A DNA stretch of 64,000 nucleotides from Candolleomyces eurysporus (GCA_027579435.1 JANBPK010000719.1:1-64000), one strand, 5' to 3'. Positions 12,149 through 25,345 are shown, counted from the first letter of the stretch. Notes: generated by a model not told the origin, from the letters alone. Program-made: numbers and translations.

Positions 12149-13028
12149 ACGTGCCTCCATCTTCATTCATCTCGCCATCGTCTCAAAGCTGGAGTTTGAG
12201 GCATAAAATTCGATCTTGAACNAAAAAATCTCTCGGGGAATCAAAGCTAACAAGAACTAGTCAAAGGGACGATCCAGGGCTCTCGCCACTTGGTATCACT
12301 GCTTGGGGACCATCGATCGAGTGGCCGGTCACTCGCTTCTCCGAACCGTTCCTAATCTTGGACTTGGCCGCCGGTGATCCTCGAGAGCATGGATCCAAGG
12401 AGTGTTCAACGCGGAGCTAAAACTCACCGTTGCCTTAGTCGAAAGTGGCGACGGCAGCTTGGCTAGCCGTTCAATCGACTCAGGAGTTCCACCGGAAGTC
12501 AGATGCTTGGCTCCGCTGACAACGTGCTCAAGAGCAAGAGCGGAACGTCTCGAGCGAGGACACCTTGAAATGGCTACAGTGTTCTGGTATCTACGCTGGT
12601 CGACGATTGCAGCGGAAGGATCATAGAAAGCATGGGACGAATTCCCCTGGAGAGCCACGTGGGGCTGGAATCCGATGGTCAATCGCTCCAGGTAAGGTTA
12701 TTCAACGCTATCTCGCTGTGACTGAGACTTCGCATCTGACGAGAGTTTTAGACGCTCCTTTCGCGACCATATGCCAGGCGTTCTTCGTGGAGCCTGCCTG
12801 CCAGATTGGGGAATGAGATCTCAGGTCAACTGTTCGGGGCAATGTTCCCTCGAAGTCTATACATCAGTGATTCGCGGGATTGGCACTGTTGGAAGTGCGA
12901 TTCGCCTCGGGAACCTAAAAGGCAGCAGATGGCCAACTTCTCCCAAATCTAGCGCTTTTCTCGGGGCTAAACGATGTTTGGGCTGGCTTGTCTGGATCCA
13001 TAAGGTGGCGGAATACCCACCCGTTCGG
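12149..13028. other. Upstream region of the desaturase; no gene recognised
   Basis: Short open frames exist on both strands (longest about 115 codons on the minus strand, 12,329-12,682). None has a recognisable family signature, intron pattern or conserved neighbour. An N at 12222 precedes an A run. Confidence 0.4.
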
Positions 13029-13036
13029 TATATAAA
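13029..13036 (+). promoter_or_regulatory. TATA box of the desaturase gene
   Basis: TATATAAA stands about 105 bases before the start codon at 13141, followed by a C/T-rich stretch (CTTCCTCTTCCCTCTTTC) just upstream of the ATG. This is a plausible fungal core promoter; the transcription start is not proven. Confidence 0.5.
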
Positions 13037-13140
13037 GTTTCATATTCTAGCTCGAACCCAACCCCCAACCACTGCCACGTACCGTGACCGCTCGCGGGTT
13101 CTTCCTCTTCCCTCTTTCTGAAAATCTACCGATAGTTACG

Positions 13141-15201
13141 ATGTTGCTTTGGGGAGACGGTCCCGAGTACAAATCAAGGTGAGCGGCACTCATTCACTTT
13201 GTCTGTAACTTTGCTGACTCGGAGGGACGTGGAAGGCTCGATCAACCATTCAAGCCTCCAGCAGTTACACTGAAAGAGGTTCATGATGCTGTTCCAAAGC
13301 ATTTACTCAAATGCAAGTTCCTTTCAGGACCCCGACTCACAAGAGAACTGAGCTTTGAACAGGCAATCAGCTGAAATCCCTTCTCTATGTCCTCAGGGAC
13401 GTTATCATCGCCTTTTTCCTTTATACCTCTGCGTACCAAATTACACCCTTCGTTGACACTATTTGTGCAATCTTGGGCATTACATCGCCATCTTTGCAGC
13501 TGGTAGCAAAGGGAAGCCTCTGGTGTACATATTGGCTATTACAGAGTCTTGTCGGAGCTGGGATATTTTGCCTGGGTGCAGTCTTTCATTTCTTCACCGC
13601 TCAACCCTTCCTGACAATTTGACAAGGTCACGATGCTGGTCACTCATCGCTATTTTGCAGCAAGACTCTCAACAATGTCGTGGGCTATCTTCTTCATTCA
13701 GTGCGTTTTCTCCATTCTCTAGACTTGACCCTGGCTGATGAACGCCTCTCTCTCACAGTATCTTTTGCTGCCTTATTTCTCATGGAGGGCGACGCACCAT
13801 ATACACCATGTACGTATGAAGGTCTGATAATATTCTGACTACTGAATGGACTTTGGGTTCCAGAAAGCGACTGGGTCGATGGAGCGGGACGAGAACTATG
13901 TGCCGTACACCCGTTCGACATACAATCTACCTGCGGAAGGCAAAGCAGCCCCGGTTGATTATACAGAAGCCTTCGAAGAGACCCCGATCTACACGTTGTT
14001 CAGGGTGTTCATTATGCAAGCCTTGTAAGTTCGCCTATGACTCGATTATGACGATGTTTCTGACGAGATTCCAGCGGATGGTGGATTTACCTAACGTGAG
14101 TGCGGTCATTCTTGTACAACGAAACACTCTCTGAGAAGCCGCAGTCGAAATACCATGGGAAGTCCATCTTATCCCCCCGGAACTAACCACTTCAACCCGT
14201 ACTCTCCTCTATTCAAGAAGGAACAACGTAAGTCTCTCCTCTGGTTGCTCTTGACAGAGCCTAAACAGGCTTACGATCCGTCCTTCCTTCCTAGGACTGT
14301 CGATCATACTTTCAAACGTGGGCATCGGGATGATGGCTTTAGTCCTCTACCATGCAGGCCGAGAGNTTTTTTTTGTGGTACTACCTCCCGCCTTTCCTTG
14401 TACGTCCCTTCCTCTCCGTACACGCTTGGGCTACCCATCTTATACCCGCATCTACAAAAGCTTGTCAACCACTGGTAAGCTATTGGAACTTCGAATCCGG
14501 CGTCCTGGTCTGATGAACTCAAAAACTCACATAATTCATTCCTCGTTCAGGATCGGTGAGTTGAAAACTCCGCTCCCGCTTTGCAATTCCGATTTCATAG
14601 CTAAATATCTCTAGTCATGATCACGTATCTCCACCATTCCGACCCTACCCTTCCTCACTATCGAAAAGGTCAATGGACGTTCCTTCGAGGTGTAGCTGCT
14701 ACAGTGGATCGACCTCTCCTGGGATGGTTTGGTCGCTTCTTTTTCCATAACATCAGCCACGACCACGTCGCTCACCGTAAGCGNTTTTTTCTCGATCCTG
14801 GGTCAACATCTTGAAGCTGAAATATTTCACCTCGGGCATTATAGACTTCTTCCTGCGAGCACCGTTCTGTAAGTCATAGCGTGGTACTGTGTGCATCTCT
14901 ACCAAATAACCTGACCGACTCGGGCTTCTGGTAGACAACGGCCCCGAGATAACCGAACGAATCAAGACAGTGCTGAAAGACGACTATAACTACGATTCTA
15001 CGGTGAGAGACTAGTGTTTCTTGATTTCATCCAGGGACTAACGCCGACGGGGATTAGCCATCATTTTACGCCCTCTATCGTTCCTTCACCGAGTGCCAGT
15101 TCGTCGAAGAGGAAGGTGACGTAGTTTTCTACAAGAACAGGGAAGGAAAGGCTGCCCGGGAAGTAGACAAAGCGGCTTTCACTCCGTTGGTGATAGAGTG
15201 A
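13141..15201 (+). CDS. Delta12-type (FAD2-like) fatty acid desaturase
   Basis: At least ten short exons join to a membrane desaturase of about 400 residues. In order: MLLWGDGPEYKSR, FKPPAVTLKEVHDAVPKHLL, a hydrophobic segment, His box 1 GHDAGH (13,637), LPYFSWRATHHIHH (His box 2), KATGSMERDENYVPYTR, GSPSYPPGTNHFNPYSPLF, TYLHHSDPTLPHY, and His box 3 HVAHH followed by FFLRAPFYNGPEITERIK. The C-terminus ends DKAAFTPLVIE at the TGA 15199-15201. The eight histidines coordinate a di-iron centre that removes hydrogens from an acyl chain in the ER membrane, typically oleate to linoleate. HDAGH instead of the common HECGH means the exact regiospecificity is uncertain. Intron 13313-13362 uses a GC donor. 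Ns at 14366 (in or beside coding sequence, before a T run) and 14784 (intron) may disturb automated models. Confidence 0.85.
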
Positions 15202-15486
15202 GAAGGAAAATATCCAAGGCTATGGGGTTCAACCCCGAGCTTTCGGTAACGGCAACAAGGATTCTCTTTCGTCTATCCTCTTTCGTCTATCTTGTGACTA
15301 CAGCTGTGAAGTACAGACTGCGTGGAACCGGACTTCAATTTTCATCTTTCCGTCTATTGGCGTCTCATTGATAGCGAAAGGAAGCAAGCGTTACTAATTA
15401 CAAGAAAGAAAGCTAATGATACAATGCAGCAAGACGGCAGCGCACAACTAGAGAACACATGTACCTAAACCACGAGAATGAACCCT
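15202..15486. other. Convergent 3' intergenic region between the desaturase and brr2
   Basis: No gene is seen. The direct repeat CTCTTTCGTCTATC occurs twice near 15,265-15,295. Both flanking genes end here. Confidence 0.5.
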
Positions 15487-18400
15487 CTACTCCTCATCGC
15501 TCTCCATATCTTCGTCGCTATCACTCTCCTCACCCTCCGCCACCTGAATCGGATCCAACGCGATATCATGATCCGCGCCCACATACGAGTCACAGATGAC
15601 GAACAGCTTGAGCTTATGTGTTCCTTGAGGCAGGGTAAACTCAAGCTTAATCTTGAGATTTTTGGTCACCGTGACCTTCTTGATAACGAGTAGTTGCTTC
15701 GTCGTAGGATCTCCAACAACGAGCCACCAATTCGCCATCTTTTTGAGAGGATAATAGGGAGCAATCACAGTCGGGTCGGCGGCGGCGGCGTCTTCCTCGT
15801 CTTCCTCGTCGGCATCGACAGAGAGGGCCACTTGCAAATAGATGGGGGCGCCAGCGGTGTATTCTCCTTTCACGAGTTCCTGAGCAACGTCCAGAGTGGG
15901 GTAGGAATTGACGAAGGTCGCCACATCACGCCTAAATGATAAGAAAGAATTGCGGATTGGTGAGCTAAACCAGAAACAAACAACGGAAGGTAAACACATA
16001 CATCTGAGCTGGAGTCATCTGCAGAACCTTGTTGCGGACATCATCTTCGAGCTCCATGATATCGTATACTGACTCCACACCGGCGTCCTTGCACCGTTTA
16101 ATGACCTATATACGCGTTCACTAGTTAGTGCGAGAATAGGAAAAAGAAACGCCAAAAATGCGCACCTCGGGCTCGAAATGAGGAACTTGCTTCAAGGGCG
16201 AATCCGTCTCCCATACGGCTTGCACACACATCTGCGAGAGATCCATGGCGCCGAGAGCATTCAACCAAGCATTCGAAGACATCACATCGACACACGCCGA
16301 GAGCAGGTTCAACACCTTCTCCAACACTAGAACCTGATCGGCAGCAAGGTCAGGTGGGAGCTGCAGTCGGGAGAAGTGAGCTTGCAAAAGAAGGAACGTC
16401 TTGAAATGTGGCGCTTCAAAGTCTGGGTTATCCAGTTTAACTGGTACCCGGTCGTATATTCGCTTGAGAAGCGCGTCTTCGTGCCGGCGAATGGGGATGG
16501 TTTCGAATTCGGCGGAGGAGGAGACGACTTCGAGAAGACCTTTGAGCTTCGTCCGCTCTTTTAGCGAGAGGGTGTAGACCTCGACGGTGACATCTGGGGT
16601 GGCAATGAGTTACGAATGCTGTAAATCGAGGCGGGAAGGGAACTCACAAGAGATGTTGTAGTAAGCTGCGATCATACCCAAATTCAATGCCGAGACGTCC
16701 ATCTCGTCCTCTACACGTAACAATCAGGATCATCCTTCGCCGAGAATAAGGGATAGGGACATACCAATAGCGATACATTTGGAGTTGACGAGGTCATTGA
16801 GCGTATTCTCGACCAGCTCGGAGAGATGATCAGAAAGATGCTGATGACTGACATTGTGTAGGTTGTAGTAGTTCGGATTCTGAGTCATCCTCCTGTAGAA
16901 GTACGTCCAGGTCAAAATGTCCTGTAAACATGGAAAGTCAGTAAGCGACCTAAACGCAACTACCATAAGGGACTCACCATCGCATCCTGCTTGTTCTCGA
17001 TCGTCTTCACCGCAATCTCCGCCAGGAAATAGTCGTGCAACATGTGCGTTGGTAGATGACTCTCGATCGGGAGACCCTCCGCAAGGAATTTCTTGTAAAA
17101 GTCCTTCCTCGTTGCCTGGCACATCAACACACACCGGCTCCTCTCGTCTTCCAAAGGCCTACATGCCTTACCCATCATTTGCAATACGTCCATCACAGGG
17201 TAATCAATGTATCGGTGTTCCTTGCCTTCGTAGGACTGAACTCCCATAATGATCACCATGTAGCTCGCGACGGGCAGGCTCCACGCAGTGTCCTTGGAAG
17301 CGACCAGAACTTGAATTGCACCCGACTCGAATAGCCTCTGCACGATCCTCTTGTCTTGTTTATCCAGAGCTTCGTGGAAGTACCCGATACCATGCTTCAA
17401 CGTATCCGCCAGCCCCTTGTCGCTCAAATGGTCCAAATGCGGCTGAATGTCCTCGAGCTCAACATTCAAGAACCTATCGGGCTTGTCATCTGCAGAGCAG
17501 TGCGTGAGGAGGTCGTCCACGGTCAACCGACACTGTCGACGAGATGGGACGAAGACGATGACAGGTTTGGCTGGAGAGTATTCTGTAATCGCAAGGTACG
17601 CGGGTTTCGACATGGAAATCATGAGGGATGGGAAATGGGGGATAGAGAACGACTGCAGGTGAATGTCCATGTCCAATGGTCGGGCACTACAATGAAAAAT
17701 TTATCAATCAGTAAGAATACTAAGACAACCGGAAAGACAATATGGCTGAACGTACCTCGGTGAGAAATTGAAGATGGCATGTGATGGAGCCCCCATCCAC
17801 TCTCCCAAGTCTCTGGCATTGGCCAACGACACACCACAGGCCACAATCCTCGTCTTGATATCCGTCTGGGCTGACACATATCTCGTTCTTGAGATGACGA
17901 CCTCATACGTTGGCCCAACTTCGCCTCCCACCATCTGGACCTCATCAGCAATGAGGAGCCCAATGTTCTGGACGTTCTTCCGCTGTCTCCATCTTCTCGA
18001 GATAACATCCCACTAAAAACACAGAAAACAGGGCATCAGCATCAATCCACGGAACGTATCAAATCGGAAGCTTACCTGAATCGGTGTGCAAACAATAATG
18101 TCCCCCTTTTCCAACGCCCTCAGATCCGCACTGGTCTCCCCCGTCAAACTGACAACCTCCTTCCCACCCTGCACATTCCCAAACTTGTCCTGCCACTCTT
18201 TCACTCTCATATCCACCATCTCCTGATACGGCTCGATGCACACAGCCCTCTTCTGCTCCCTCTTACTCCACAGCCTCATCAAAGCAAACTCTGCGCAGAT
18301 CGTCTTGCCACTCCCTGTAGGTGCTCCAATGAATACGTTCTCGTCCGTCGTGTAAAGTGCCTGGAAAACCTGTGTTTGGATCTTGTTGAAGGAGGGAATA

Positions 18401-21400
18401 CGTTCCTTGTAGATCGCTTCGAATTCCTTGTTGTGGAGGGCAGTGAGCGGGAGGGGTTGCAAGTCCAAAAGCGGTGTGGGGGCGGGGAACTTTTCGGGTA
18501 GAATGAGATGTTTGAAAGAAATCGGCAGCCTCGTTTCAGCATGCAGCCATCGATCCGAGACGAGGGAGATGAAGTAGTTGGGTGGAACGGGTTCGAACAT
18601 GGGAATGGTGAGGGTGACGTTATGCTCGTCTTGGGCGTAGCGTTGTCGGAGGAGGAAGATATCATGGAAGAGAATGACTTCGCCGTCGACGTCCTCGACA
18701 AGGATATGGAACGATTCGGCACCTCCGTGAATTTCTGGGTCCCATTGGAAATCCGGGACGACGGTGAGGTCAACTCGGAGAAGGGAGCGCGTGATAGGCT
18801 GAACTTGAGCTTGCAGCCTGTAAAAGTGATCAGCAGCCAGCCCAGTTTTACCCTCGAGGAAAAAAGAACGTACTGTAGCTTAGGGAAGGTATGCACCAGC
18901 CGATGCACCCTCCTCCCCTCCTTCGGCAAACCCAACAGCTCTCCAATCTCCGGCGGGCTCTGCGAACACTCCGATTAGGACCACTCACAAAGACGCATGG
19001 CAAATTACTCACCAAATCGAAGTATCGGTACCAAGGGAATTGCTTCCCCTCAGCCTTCCGGATCACGTCCTGTGGGACCTTGGGGAACTGTCGGAGAGGC
19101 GTCATCGACCCCCACATCCTCTTTTCCACCATCTTGCACATATCCAACGCAGCCTTCGCGGGTACGGCCCAGCCACGCTTCAGGCAAATTTCGAAAATTG
19201 CACGAAGAATTCTAAAATTACGACAGCCAAGTTAGAATAGGTTTCGATGCAGCTAAGAGAGTGAAGGACCGTACCTGCCGGCGCTTTGCGTGACGTAGAC
19301 CATGTCGGCGACGAGGACGAAGCCGTCCAGCTTCAAACCTGAGATATAGGCCTGGAGCAGCACGTTGATCTTCGCAGCGGGTTCATCTACGCTCTCTTTC
19401 ACGGGAATCGGTACCCTCTCGAGGAGTCGCGCTAGTTCAGCTTTCTCTTCTTGTCGAACCTGAGGAAAGTCGAGTCAGTTGGAGGTCCTCAATTACCGAA
19501 GTGTATAAAGACGACTCACCGGTACCAACTTGAACTCGCTACTCCCCGCGAACACCCTGAACAACTCGATCATCGCCATCCCACTCCTCAGATTCTGGTT
19601 ATACACCATCATACTGTTGTAAGTCACGTAGTAATGACTCGCGATCTTGCCAAGCTCCGTGCTCTGGAATTTGCCTGTAAGACAAAGAAAATCGCAAGTC
19701 AGTCAATACAATCCATGAGCGCGGTCATTTCGCGAAAACAAGGCAAAAACACCCACCAGACGCCCTCTCGTACTTGATCAGCTGGCACTTCTCCAGGAGG
19801 ACCGCAGCAGAATGGATGATATCCGCTCTCTTCTGAATAAGCGTAGGATCGCTCTCGTCTTGATAATCCACACTGACACCGTACAAGCCTGGTGAGCGTA
19901 GCAGCCGGACGTAGCTGCATAAAAAAANGAAGGAAGGAAAAATCAGTAAATTATCCAATCCAAAAACAAGAAGCAGAAAAAACGATGGGTCGAAAAAGAA
20001 ATGAAAAAAAAAAACACTCACTAGTACGTATACCCCAACCACTGAACCGCCTCATCCCTATTCCTCACATTCCCAAGCACGACCTCCGCATTCAAATTAT
20101 CCGCCAACTTGCCCACAAACTGGCTCTCAATCGGCAACTGCTGATTCAACAAGCTCAAATAATACTGCAGCTCCGAGTGATTCGTGATAATCACGCCCTC
20201 TCCAAAGGTATCATACTGCGGCCGCCCCGCGCGGCCCAGCATCTGCAGCACATCCTGCGACGAGAGCTCGACCCACCGGCCCTGCGCGGGGTTGTATATC
20301 TGCGTGCCCTTGATGATAACGGTATGCGCCGGCAAGTTGACTCCCCACGCAAGGGTCGCAGTGCACACGAGCACCTGCAGGTGCCCCTCCGCAAACAAGT
20401 CCTCCACCATATTCCTGTCCTCCCTGTTCATCCCCGCGTGGTGGATCCCGAACCCGAACGGCAGGAGGTCCTTGAGGTTGGGGTCCCGCACGTTCTCCAC
20501 CTCGCTCAGCAGCACCTCGCGCGTCGCGCCCTCGGGCTTGACGAACTTCGTGATGTCCTCCAGGTCGACGGCGCGGTCGCGCAGGTACTTGGCCGTCTTG
20601 GCGGTCTCCTTGCGCGAGTGGACGAACACGAGGGACTGGTTCTTCCCTGCCTGGTCCAGCACCTTTTCGTAGCACACCTCGTTCATCACTTGGTACCGCT
20701 TGATCGCCTTCTTCTCCGTCACGCCGACAAACTGCTGTTGGAGCCCACAAGGTCGGTAGGAGGCGTCAAAGTAGAAGAGACCNTTTTTTTTCGTCGACTC
20801 GTAGGAAGGTAGCGACGTCTTGGTAGTTGGGAAGGGTAGCTGAGAGGCCGACAAGGCGGACGTATTCGTTTGTCTGTTCCATCCGCCTGACGGTACGAGC
20901 CACTACGCTCTCCAAGACGGGTCCTCGCTCGTCGTGAAGCAAGTGAATTTCGTCGATGATGATGAGCCGGACGAGGTTGGTGTAGCTGGTATCGGTGCTC
21001 TTCCGCGTAATGACATCCCACTTCTCCGGCGTTGTTACGATGATTTGGGTTTCGGCGATTTGGGCCTTGGTCATTTGGGCATCACCGGTGAGTTCACCGA
21101 CCTTGATGTTGTAAGGCTTGAGTCGAGTAGAGAAGTTTCCAACCATCTCTTGTACGAGGGCTTTCATAGGCGCGATGTAGATGATTTTGAACGAGTCGAG
21201 GTCAAGGTTACCGTCTGGGAGGAGATGTTTGCCGAGTTCGTTGAGGATCGTGAGCATGGCGACGTTGGTCTGGAAAAGACGAGGTCAGTGGAAGAATTCC
21301 AGGGGAAAGAGATTCCAGAAACATACTTTTCCAGCACCCGTAGGCGCACACAGCAAGATAGGTTCGTCTGTCCCAAAAGCTATGGGATACAGCTTACTCT

Positions 21401-22908
21401 GCACCCTATTCAGATGGCGAACCTTGGCTCCAAAGGCTTTCCTAGCCCACTCCGGCAGCTTCTCAATCGCAACCAGCTCGTTCTCCTGAACAGGTTTGGC
21501 TTTCGGTGCAGGTACATGAATTTCCTCGAAGCCCTTCCTGGCCCTCTTGAACGAGCCCTCGGGAAGTTTGCACTTCTTGTTGGACATGAGGTGACCGCCT
21601 TGGCTGAACACAAGGGACTCGAGGTCGACGGTGCGTTTGGGTTGGACCGTGGATCCAGGGGCAAGGGTAGCAGTTTTGGGTACAGTCTTCGCAGGCTGCT
21701 GGTCGACGTCCATCGCGTCCGTGGTCGCAGTTTTCTCCCCGGCCAATTCCTTCAAAATCCACCCAACACCCTTCTCCCTCATCGCAACCTCGACGTTGAT
21801 TCGCTCGTCCGCGTCGCTCCTCATAAGCTTCGTACACCATACAATCACGTCGCGGTTCTTGATGAATTTCGCGATGATGTGGAAACTTTGGTATTCGAAC
21901 AACTCCATAAGCTGGTTTTCCGCATCACGGGCGCTTGATTCTGAACCAAGGATGGTGAGGACGGAGGAAGCCTTATCGGCAGCGGTGACGGGGTCGGGAT
22001 AAATTTCAGAGATCTGACGCTGGACCCAGAAACCATCGATGGACCTCGGAGTCACGACATCCTTGTCTTTTTTGCTCGCAGCCGAAGATGACTCGCCTCC
22101 AATCACGAGTTCCTCGTCGTCCGCTTCGACGGTGGGGGCGGCGTCTGGGGCGTCCTGGGCTTCCTCTTCGTCGTCGTCGGAGCCCTCGTTGATCTCGAAC
22201 CCGCTGTCGTCGTCTTCGTCCTCCTGCTCTTCGTCGTCGAAGACGACCGCCACGCCGACCTCGTCGTCAATCTCGGCCTCCTTCCTCTCCGCGTCTGGGT
22301 CCACGGCCATCTCCTCCTCCGCGTTGTAGTCGGTAATCTTCTTCGACAGCCCCACCAGCTGCGCGAATACGTCGTTGGCTAACGGCCCCAGAACCTCCTC
22401 CACGTCCTTCTTCTTGTCAAAGTCCTTCATGTTTTCGTTTTTGAGCGTCTCAAGGACGCTGTCGGCCGCACTCCGCACGATATCCTGCGCCTGGTCTCCG
22501 AGCGCACTGTACACCGTAGCCAGCATGAGCTGGTACACCTCCCTCGTCTCCGCCGTCCGCGTCGGTACGTCAAGCCCTCCACATCCTGCGTCGCCTCTAT
22601 AACATCCGCGTANCCCCACCATCTCTCCTCCCCCCCGCCCTCTTGCGCTGCTGCTGCTGCTGCCGCTCCAGACCATCCTGCTCCGAGGCCTTTGCGACGG
22701 CTTTTTTCTTCTTCTTCTCGAGGTCCTTGGGCGTTTCGCGCAGCACACGCGAGCCCATCTCGCGGACGTCGATGCGACCAGAGAGGGAGGTCGGGGCGCC
22801 ATCGGGCTCCTTGTCTCGACGTGGTAGAGAGGATTTGTCGGCCGTCAAGACGAGGGAGGCGATGGCCCCATAGTTGTAGCCTGAAAGGTCGGGCTTTTTG
22901 CCAGACAT
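15487..22908 (-). CDS. BRR2: Pre-mRNA-splicing helicase Brr2 (U5 snRNP 200 kDa helicase)
   Basis: The start is the ATG opening [14 protein letters not shown]. An acidic N-terminal region ([14 protein letters not shown]) leads into helicase cassette 1. This has Walker A APTGAGK at about 21,335, [12 protein letters not shown], the DEIH box near 20,955, [18 protein letters not shown] and GRAGRPQYD near 20,225. Cassette 2 keeps Walker A (APTGSGKT near 18,310) but has DEVQ in place of DExH and other degenerate motifs, as known for Brr2. A Sec63-like end finishes with [23 protein letters not shown]. Brr2 unwinds U4/U6 during spliceosome activation in the nucleus. The many short introns look normal. 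Two apparent frame breaks coincide with Ns at 20783 (T run) and 22613 (C run). The duplicated copies are clean at both places, so these are sequence errors. This is the only complete copy in the window and is presumably the functional gene. Confidence 0.93.
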
Positions 22909-23160
22909 AGTCGATGCGAGAGTCGATTCAACGACCAAGTTGGTTTCAATATTTTTGCTGGCATGGATATTATGTAATTGATCGCCGGTGACTCCCTCCT
23001 TCACAGCTTCAATCTACGAGACCCTTTTTCTCAACCATTTAATGGACAAACACGTTGGCTCCAGTGGCAGCTCGGAAGCTGTTCATACAGACGCTCGAGC
23101 CCTTGTAATCTGACCCATCCCCGGATGTTGTGCACCCCGACCCTCACATGCTCAACGGCA
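22909..23160. promoter_or_regulatory. Divergent promoter region between brr2 and TM1
   Basis: 252 bases separate the two start codons. Parts of this region (a block ending GGCATGGATATTATGTAATTGATCGCC, and CCTTATAATCTGACCCATCCCC) recur in front of the other brr2 copies and TM-family genes at 35.0, 38.1 and 43.7 kb. The whole head-to-head promoter was therefore copied with them. Confidence 0.55.
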
Positions 23161-24721
23161 ATGCTCCAGTCTCCAACAGCTCAAATTGAGGGCCACCCGG
23201 CGGTCCTGCCATTCGCTGATGTCGAGAATATTCCCCATGTACTTCAAAGGTCCTCGTGCAAGTCGTGGCACCCCAAAGTCACGGCCTATCGACTGACGTT
23301 CAGCGCTGTGGCTCTGGGACTGGGCACCTCGAAGGCACTTGCCTCAGCTTCGGAAGGGTCTCGGTCCCCATTGTCAACAACCATCGAGTGGATCAGCGGC
23401 ATAGTCGTGTTATTGCTGTGAGCATCATCCCATATGTACTGAACATCATCGTTCTGTTTGTTAAGACCCGCTTGAACACTGCACCTTTTTTTTTTCTTAG
23501 TGAATACGAGGCCAAGGATACAGCCAGACCTTACTGGTTTTTCAAAGCAGACATCATGGACGGTGTCCGAAAACTCTTTCGGAACCATCTTGGTATCAAC
23601 ATCCCTCAATACGATACGGAAGAGCGCGATTTGGATTCATTATTCAAGCCCAAAACCCTTCCGATAACTGGCTATCGTATCATTGTCACTGCGAGTGCGA
23701 TATCCTTCGGGATGACCAAAGCGGCATTAGCTTATCGCGGTTTTGAGCCGGCACCTATCACCGTTGAATGGATTTACGCAGTTGTCGTCACTTTGGGGTG
23801 CGTTTTCGATTGCATCTCTTCGTTTGTGACTCAGACTGACTATCTGAATATTCAGCATGTATTGGCTTGGATTCTACGAAGCGAGCGGTAACGAAGTCAT
23901 GCCCTGGCTCTTCTTGAATGACTATTCACATCAAGGTCTGTACATGTCCGATTCCTCTAGCTATCTCAACGCAAGAAACCGTTATAGAATTTGACACACA
24001 ACTCGTTCCAGTTGCTTCCTCCGGAAAAACACTTACTGTTAACGGGGCCCTTCTCATCTGCCTCGCAGCATTGACATGGTGTATATGTTTCTTTTTACAC
24101 GGGATCGTCGGTATCATCCGATCCGGATGGGATCGTCCAACTCCAGATGTATCGGCCGATTCCCCCCCCATTATCTGAACTCGACCAACCTTGATCTGTA
24201 TTTTGACTCTCACATCACAACGTTCTCTATCAGGCGGATGCTATATCATAGGTATCATCGCCGGTGTTGGAATTATGCTCTCCTTGCGAGGGCCTCTTCA
24301 AGCTCTCGCTCTGGGGCTTGTCTCTGCCATACAGTGGCGTTTATGCGGCCAGCTCAAGAATCCGCAGAGCCCACTCCTCTTGGAAAGTTGGATCACGAAG
24401 CTCAAACAGTCTAGTCATCGCTTTCTTGAAGCCCACTCAGCTGGTCACGTTGGAAATCGCGGCGAGGGCTGGGTCTGGGAGCTTCCGATCCGGTTCATAA
24501 CCGTTTTTCTTACGATCTTCATCCGGCTCCCGGCGTCTGTTGTGGTTTCTCTACCTGCAATCTTTCACCTCACCGTAACCATAGCTGTCCTTTTATCCTT
24601 CGTCATCTTTGCATTTTCATTCCTGACCCCAAGTCGGCGGTACACGGTCTACCAACATTCTCCCGTCTTACCCCTAGATGGACTATTATTGACTCGGAGA
24701 CCCGTAAGAAGGTTCAGATGA
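23161..24721 (+). pseudogene. Multi-pass membrane protein family, copy TM1 (probably broken)
   Basis: Family not recognised. Exon 1 (23161-23417) encodes MLQSPTAQIEGHPAV followed by WHPKVTAYRLTFSAVALGLG and TTIEWISGIVVLLL. Exon 2 (23501-23797) encodes YEAKDTARPYWFFKADIM, a segment with YDTEERDL, and ITGYRIIVTASAISFGMTKA ending EWIYAVVVTLG. A short exon carries YWLGFYEASGNEVMPWLF, and the last exon has several hydrophobic helices. Exons 1 and 2 carry related halves, suggesting an internal repeat. An in-frame TGA at 24176-24178, just after a run of eight C, interrupts the last exon compared with TM4. It is either a nonsense mutation or a homopolymer miscall. The exon 2 acceptor is shifted relative to the other copies. 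It is divergently arranged with brr2. Confidence 0.6.
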
Positions 24722-24862
24722 TCATGATCATGGGCCCATGTGTCTTCAGCCGTCTCTAACGTATGTTTTTACCTCTCCACCAACACATAGTCACACTACG
24801 TTCAATTAACGCTGTTCCCCCATGCCAATGCCAGTCACGGAGGCTTATTTGCGTTGCTACGG

Positions 24863-24990
24863 GACGATGTCGGGTGGGACGTCTACTTGAGCCACCTTCT
24901 CAAGTTGATCAACGAGTACAACTCACAGTCGGACTCTGAGCTCCCCAATCTGAAGGGAGATCACTACCTCTATCTCGTTCTGCATCGGTG
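24863..24990 (+). pseudogene. Relic of an OTT_1508-like deaminase gene (exon 2 fragment)
   Basis: About 125 bases translate to DDVGWDVYLSHLLKLINEY and then KGDHYLYLVLHRC, matching the start of exon 2 in the deaminase-like genes at 25.8, 28.55, 47.7 and 54.27 kb. A stop follows at once. No other exon is present nearby, so this is a truncated relic. Confidence 0.7.
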
Positions 24991-25109
24991 CTAGGTCATA
25001 ATATCTGAGGAAATTGTGAACCGTTCAAGCTCATCCACAGCTGTCTGACCTCAACCCTACAGTAAAAATTCCTCTTATCCTCGAGGTCTTTTGGCGTTTT
25101 GCACACCAC

Positions 25110-25345
25110 TCTCAAGCTCTAGTGTATCAATACGACCAGCCAGAGAGGGGAGCGCCATTGGGTTCCTCATTTCGACATGATAAAAAATAAAATATTTGTC
25201 GACCTTCAAGACGCGGGAAATTTGGGGATATCCCCATCTTTTTAGCCGGAAAATTTGGGATTCTCGCCAGACATAGTGGATGCACGAGTCGACTCAACGC
25301 TCAAGTTGGTTCAGTGCTATCGCTGGCCTGAATATAATTCCCCTA
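25110..25345 (-). pseudogene. Relic of the brr2 5' end and promoter
   Basis: On the plus strand the blocks ACCAGCCAGAGAGGGGAGCG, GTCGACCTTCAAGACG and GCCAGACATAGTGGATG, then GACTCAACGCTCAAGTTGGT, align with the brr2 5' coding region and leader (22,770-22,960) with gaps and substitutions. It keeps the brr2 orientation and sits directly upstream of the deaminase-like gene at 25,439. Confidence 0.65.

Noticed and set aside
20211..21000. Long open frames on the opposite strand and other frames of brr2 (also at 32,809-33,435 and 42,191-42,670)
   Set aside because: They are arginine/alanine- or leucine/histidine-rich shadows of the GC-rich helicase coding strand. The same shadows appear in each brr2 copy and vanish where brr2 coding sequence ends.
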